A stretch of DNA of 64,000 nt, taken from assembly GCA_944384995.1 (NCBI GenBank), contig CALWVN010000003.1:96346-160345 (forward strand), read 5' to 3'. Made by a program: the position numbers and the translations under genes. The first letter of the stretch is position 1, and the number at the start of each line of letters is the position of its first letter. The notes beneath the pieces are model-generated. The model was given only the letters and a program-made list of their open reading frames with translations, ran no database searches and was not told the DNA's origin. This document shows, in pieces, positions 61,248-64,000 of this stretch. The DNA is from an uncultured Clostridia bacterium. GTDB lineage: Bacteria; Bacillota; Clostridia; Oscillospirales; Acutalibacteraceae.

Positions 61248-62417
61248 ATGACGGCTCCGAAAGGCAAAACCGCAGACCTGCGCTTCCATGACGGAAAATT
61301 CCGCATTATGCAGGTCGCGGATACGCAGGACACGCAGGCCACCTCCAAGGACACACTGCGCTTTTTGGCGGCGGCGCTTGACCGCGCCCGCCCGGATCTC
61401 GTGGTGTTCACGGGCGACCAGTTTAAAGGCTACGGCGTCAGCTTCCTTGCGGGCGACCGCGAACGGAATTTTAAAAAGGCAATCAATAATCTCATCGCGC
61501 CGTTCGAAGAACGCGGCGTACCCTTTACCTTTGTGTTCGGCAACCATGACGATCAGGCGTTCGGCATTTCCAAGGAAAAGCAGCTTAAACTGTATCAGGC
61601 ACACAAAAACTGTCTGGCGGTAGCGGGGGATGAAACGCTGGAGGGGCTTTGTAATCAATATCTCAATATTCGCTCGTCGGACGGCGAACGGATCGTGTTC
61701 AATCTGTATTTAATCGATTCCCTCTCCACCACGCTCGACGGCAGATGCGCGAGCGTCACAGAAGGGCAGATCGAATGGTACCGCACCGTGCGCGAATATT
61801 TGCATAAGCAGACGGGGGATTATGTGCCCTCCATCGTATTTCAGCACATCCCCGTGCCCGAAATGTGGGACGTATTGAAAGAAGTGCCCAAGTCCCACAA
61901 GCCCCACGCACAGGGCTTCCGCGATCATGCGGGCAAGTTCTATGACATCGATGAACGGTTCTTGGTAAAAGGCAACTGTGATTTCCTGCTGGAAACGCCC
62001 GCTGCGCCCGCCGAAAACAGCGGCGAGTTCGAGGCTTTTTCCGAAAAGGGTGACACGCTCGCCATGTTTTTCGGGCATGACCACAACAACAGCTTTGTCG
62101 CACGGCACGGCAGTATGCTGCTCGGTTATACGCAGGGCTGCGGGTTTAATGTTTACGGCCCGCGCTTAAACCGCGGCGTGCGGATCATCGATCTTAAGGA
62201 AGAAGATCCCAAGACCTTTAAAACGCATACGCTTCTGTACCGCGACCTGTTCACAGCCAAGGATATTCACAACAAGCCGAAGTATCTGCTGTATTCCTAC
62301 GCCCCGCCGAGCGTAGAATCGGTTATGCCGACGCTCAAAAAGCTTGGCGTTGCCGCGGCTGCTGCGGCTGTGGGCGGCGTGCTGTATGCGATCACCAAAA
62401 AAGGCGGCAAGTCCTAA
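61248..62417 (+). CDS. Calcineurin-like metallophosphoesterase
   Basis: 389 residues with complete metal motifs: QVADTQDTQ (first metal Asp), FTGDQF, FGNHDDQ, FQHIPVPEM and FGHDHNNS. The C-terminus has a short Ala-rich hydrophobic helix (~365-385) then KKGGKS, a possible membrane tail, so it may act near the membrane with the PAP2 enzyme. Start: ATG 61248 with AAGGA at 9 nt; ATG 61242 is nearer the SD. Length and order are typical of the DNA-repair-exonuclease-like phosphatase group. Substrate unknown. Confidence 0.88.
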   Translation: MTAPKGKTADLRFHDGKFRIMQVADTQDTQATSKDTLRFLAAALDRARPDLVVFTGDQFKGYGVSFLAGDRERNFKKAINNLIAPFEERGVPFTFVFGNHDDQAFGISKEKQLKLYQAHKNCLAVAGDETLEGLCNQYLNIRSSDGERIVFNLYLIDSLSTTLDGRCASVTEGQIEWYRTVREYLHKQTGDYVPSIVFQHIPVPEMWDVLKEVPKSHKPHAQGFRDHAGKFYDIDERFLVKGNCDFLLETPAAPAENSGEFEAFSEKGDTLAMFFGHDHNNSFVARHGSMLLGYTQGCGFNVYGPRLNRGVRIIDLKEEDPKTFKTHTLLYRDLFTAKDIHNKPKYLLYSYAPPSVESVMPTLKKLGVAAAAAAVGGVLYAITKKGGKS

Positions 62418-62443
62418 GCCGCACTGCCAAAAGCCAAACATAC

Positions 62444-62478
62444 CCGTGCGGGAATCCTCGCGCGGGCTTTTTTTTACC
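62444..62478 (+). terminator. Terminator of the PAP2/phosphoesterase operon
   Basis: Stem CCCGTGCG/CGCGCGGG (one G-U), 8-nt loop, followed by eight T. Confidence 0.8.
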
Positions 62479-62569
62479 ATAAAAATTCTGTAGGCTTGTA
62501 GTTTTCGCGCCGAAAAGCGTACTTTATAAGTGACCGCGGTTACAAAAGACATTGAAAGGAGGACGGAAT

Positions 62570-63127
62570 ATGGCAGACGATGCAAAAATCATCGAGCTGT
62601 TCTTTGCGCGCTCGGGGCAGGGGATACAAGTGTTAGATGCACAATACGGCAAGGTCTGCCGCAGGCTCGCGCACAATATTTTAAGGGATTCGCGCGACGC
62701 GGAGGAGTGCGTCAATGATGCGTATCTCGGCGTTTGGAACGCCATACCGCCCGAACGGCCCGCGCATTTGCTTGCGTATCTTTGCAAAATCGTGCGCAAC
62801 CTTGCGCTCAAACGGCTCTCGCAAAACACGGCAGCCAAACGAAGCGCCCATACTGTGGCTTTTGAAGAACTTGCAGATTGTCTGTCACAGGGCGACACGG
62901 TCAGCGAAGCGGTGGATGCCGGGGAGACGGCACGTCTCCTTTCGGACTTTCTGGACACGCTCTCTAAGGAAAACCGCGTAATCTTTTTACGGCGGTATTG
63001 GTTCTTCGATCCGTATAAGGACATTGCCGCGCGCGTCGGGCTGTCCGAAAAGAATGTATCCGTCCGTCTTGCGCGTATGCGCAAACAGCTGGGAGCGTAT
63101 TTACAGGAAAAGGAGGACTTAAAATGA
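62570..63127 (+). CDS. RNA polymerase sigma factor, ECF (sigma-70 region 2/4) family
   Basis: 185 residues. Region 2 has ILRDSRDAEECVNDAYLGVW and PAHLLAYLCKIVRNLALKRL; region 4 (~115-175) has ENRVIFLRRYWFFDPYKDIA and a helix-turn-helix VGLSEKNVSVRLARMRKQL. ATG 62570 follows AGGAGG at ~7 nt. The 3' end overlaps the next gene by 4 nt (ATGA), the usual arrangement for a sigma factor and its membrane anti-sigma partner. Signal unknown. Confidence 0.9.
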   Translation: MADDAKIIELFFARSGQGIQVLDAQYGKVCRRLAHNILRDSRDAEECVNDAYLGVWNAIPPERPAHLLAYLCKIVRNLALKRLSQNTAAKRSAHTVAFEELADCLSQGDTVSEAVDAGETARLLSDFLDTLSKENRVIFLRRYWFFDPYKDIAARVGLSEKNVSVRLARMRKQLGAYLQEKEDLK

Positions 63128-63828
63128 CGGTAAAACAATTTGCCGAAGGCCTTTCGGCGCTCGATGACCGCTATATTGCGGAGGCTGCCGAATATCAAGT
63201 CAAACACAAACGCAATCCCGCCGTGCGGTGGCTTTCCGCTGCGGCAAGCCTTGCGCTGGTCGCAGCGCTCGGTATCGCGGTTTTACAGGGAGGTGGTATT
63301 TTCGGCGATACGGTGAAACTCGAAAACGGTGCGGTGCTCCGCTTTGAAAAAAGCGGAACCATCGGTGCATCCTCGCTGGATATGGATGTGACCATGCAGG
63401 CACTGTCGCAAACGCAGCTGCAACAGTTGTTCCCCGATCTACAGGTCGAAGCGCGGGCAATTTTCTTAGCGGAGGATGGAAGCCTTGTCGGTATCGAGGG
63501 CAGTGTCGGCGAAATGAAGCTGCTCGTTTCCTGTTCTGACATGCCGCTTACCGATACGGTGCTCGTCGGGGAGGAAGCGACAAGCACAGTGGACGGCGTC
63601 GCGGTCACGGCGGGACGGTTCGTGACGGACAAAAACAGCCGCGGCGAGCGGACGGCCATTTACTATGCATCCTTTCAGCTCGGTGAAAGCACATTTTATC
63701 TGGAGAATGCGGGCGATTACGGCGCGCGCGAAGCGGTCAAAACAGAGCTTGCCGATGTTTTGCAGACGCTTCTGAAAAACGGCGAACCGAATTGGGCGCT
63801 TCTGCAAGCGCCGGCAAACGGGGAATAA
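63124..63828 (+). CDS. Putative anti-sigma factor, single-pass membrane protein
   Basis: 234 residues: a ~38-residue cytoplasmic N-terminus, one membrane helix (~38-56) and an exterior domain of ~175 residues rich in beta-type sequence, with one Cys (VSCSDM). No known anti-sigma domain (ZAS, RsgI) was recognised, so the role is inferred from the 4-nt overlap with the ECF sigma gene and from its topology. It ends just before the 99-bp tandem repeat. Confidence 0.6.
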   Translation: MTVKQFAEGLSALDDRYIAEAAEYQVKHKRNPAVRWLSAAASLALVAALGIAVLQGGGIFGDTVKLENGAVLRFEKSGTIGASSLDMDVTMQALSQTQLQQLFPDLQVEARAIFLAEDGSLVGIEGSVGEMKLLVSCSDMPLTDTVLVGEEATSTVDGVAVTAGRFVTDKNSRGERTAIYYASFQLGESTFYLENAGDYGAREAVKTELADVLQTLLKNGEPNWALLQAPANGE

Positions 63829-63831
63829 TAC

Positions 63832-64000
63832 CCTCACGACACTCTAAAGAAAGCAAAGCTTTCAAGAGTGTCGGAGAACATTGTATCATACCTGCCTCAC
63901 ACTTGCGCGTTCGGCGATATGGTATAATAACCTCACGACACTCTAAAGAAAGCAAAGCTTTCAAGAGTGTCGGAGAACATTGTATCATACCTGCCTCACA
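63832..64000. repeat. 99-bp tandem repeat, continuing beyond the window
   Basis: Unit 1 occupies 63832-63930, and unit 2 begins at 63931 and is identical over all 70 nt that remain. Each unit carries a hairpin (GACACTC...GAAAGC-AAA-GCTTTC...GAGTGTC at 63838-63872 and 63937-63971) and a short promoter-like TATAAT near its end. Because 99 is a multiple of three, the minus strand stays open with a 33-residue repeat, but no ribosome binding site supports a gene. Number of copies is unknown. Confidence 0.85.

Noticed and set aside
63737-63988. Minus-strand frame with a 33-residue repeat
   Set aside because: Arises from the 99-bp period; no Shine-Dalgarno and overlap with the anti-sigma gene, so not called as a gene.
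63832-64000. CRISPR array
   Set aside because: Units are identical throughout the visible length with no variable spacers, and no cas gene is present.

Overview
The window is a 64 kb piece of a fairly GC-rich Bacillota (Firmicutes) chromosome. It looks like an anaerobic gut Clostridia, probably Oscillospirales/Ruminococcaceae-like. That placement rests on Shine-Dalgarno starts throughout, many TTG/GTG starts, the Clostridia-type rpoB/rpoC and rpsL-rpsG-fusA-tuf block, a dedicated ECF vitamin-type transporter, GPH-type sugar symporters and AraC regulators. The genus is inference. It reads as ordinary chromosome: no phage, plasmid, transposase or CRISPR array was found.

Layout. 1-3075: end of leuC, leuD and a polytopic membrane protein. 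3201-7065: response regulator, histidine kinase and a membrane-anchored HtrA protease with WalR-like boxes before htrA. 7066-8330: structured intergenic DNA, a flavin-reductase-like gene and a lone 5S rRNA. 8393-12175 (minus): AraC regulator, calcineurin-like phosphoesterase and GPH symporter. 12378-15573: complete ECF transporter (T, fused double ATPase, S). 15661-17367: acetolactate synthase. 17447-21536: MarR regulator with tandem palindromic operators and a heterodimeric ABC exporter, followed by a hairpin-rich repeat. 21882-24736 (minus): tandem P-II-like protein, DUF1538 membrane protein and a small membrane protein with an elaborate leader. 24976-28688: ilvD, a FadR-type GntR regulator and ilvC; ilvD and ilvC carry near-identical promoter/operator modules. 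28766-33258 (minus): GH2 beta-galactosidase and a DUF815 ATPase. 33524-45495: rpoB, rpoC, rpsL, rpsG, fusA, tuf. 45603-50031 (minus): aminoglycoside-phosphotransferase-fold kinase and a second heterodimeric ABC exporter. 50140-54103: small secreted/anchored protein, OPA-type MFS transporter divergent from a type I phosphodiesterase, and CCA-adding enzyme. 54209-58224: acetyltransferase remnant, an unusual MFS protein with a ~320-residue charged helical tail, and an AraC regulator. 58225-60393 (minus): Cu/Zn-SOD-like protein, small helical protein and FAD/Rieske oxidoreductase. 60572-63828: PAP2 phosphatase, metallophosphoesterase, ECF sigma factor and its likely anti-sigma partner. The window ends in a 99-bp tandem repeat.

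How it works together. Branched-chain amino-acid synthesis recurs (leuCD, ilvB, ilvD, ilvC), and the ilvD/ilvC pair looks like a compact regulon of the GntR protein encoded between them. Phospho-ester hydrolases sit next to MFS permeases twice, and a PAP2/metallophosphoesterase pair occurs near the right end, suggesting uptake and breakdown of phosphorylated or phosphodiester compounds. The most interesting items for follow-up are the mirrored ilvD/ilvC operators, the P-II-like/DUF1538 pair, the MFS protein with the long tail, the hairpin that overlaps the SOD-like ribosome binding site, the leader of the small membrane protein, and the terminal 99-bp repeat. All starts, promoters and structures were judged by eye; no database search was run.
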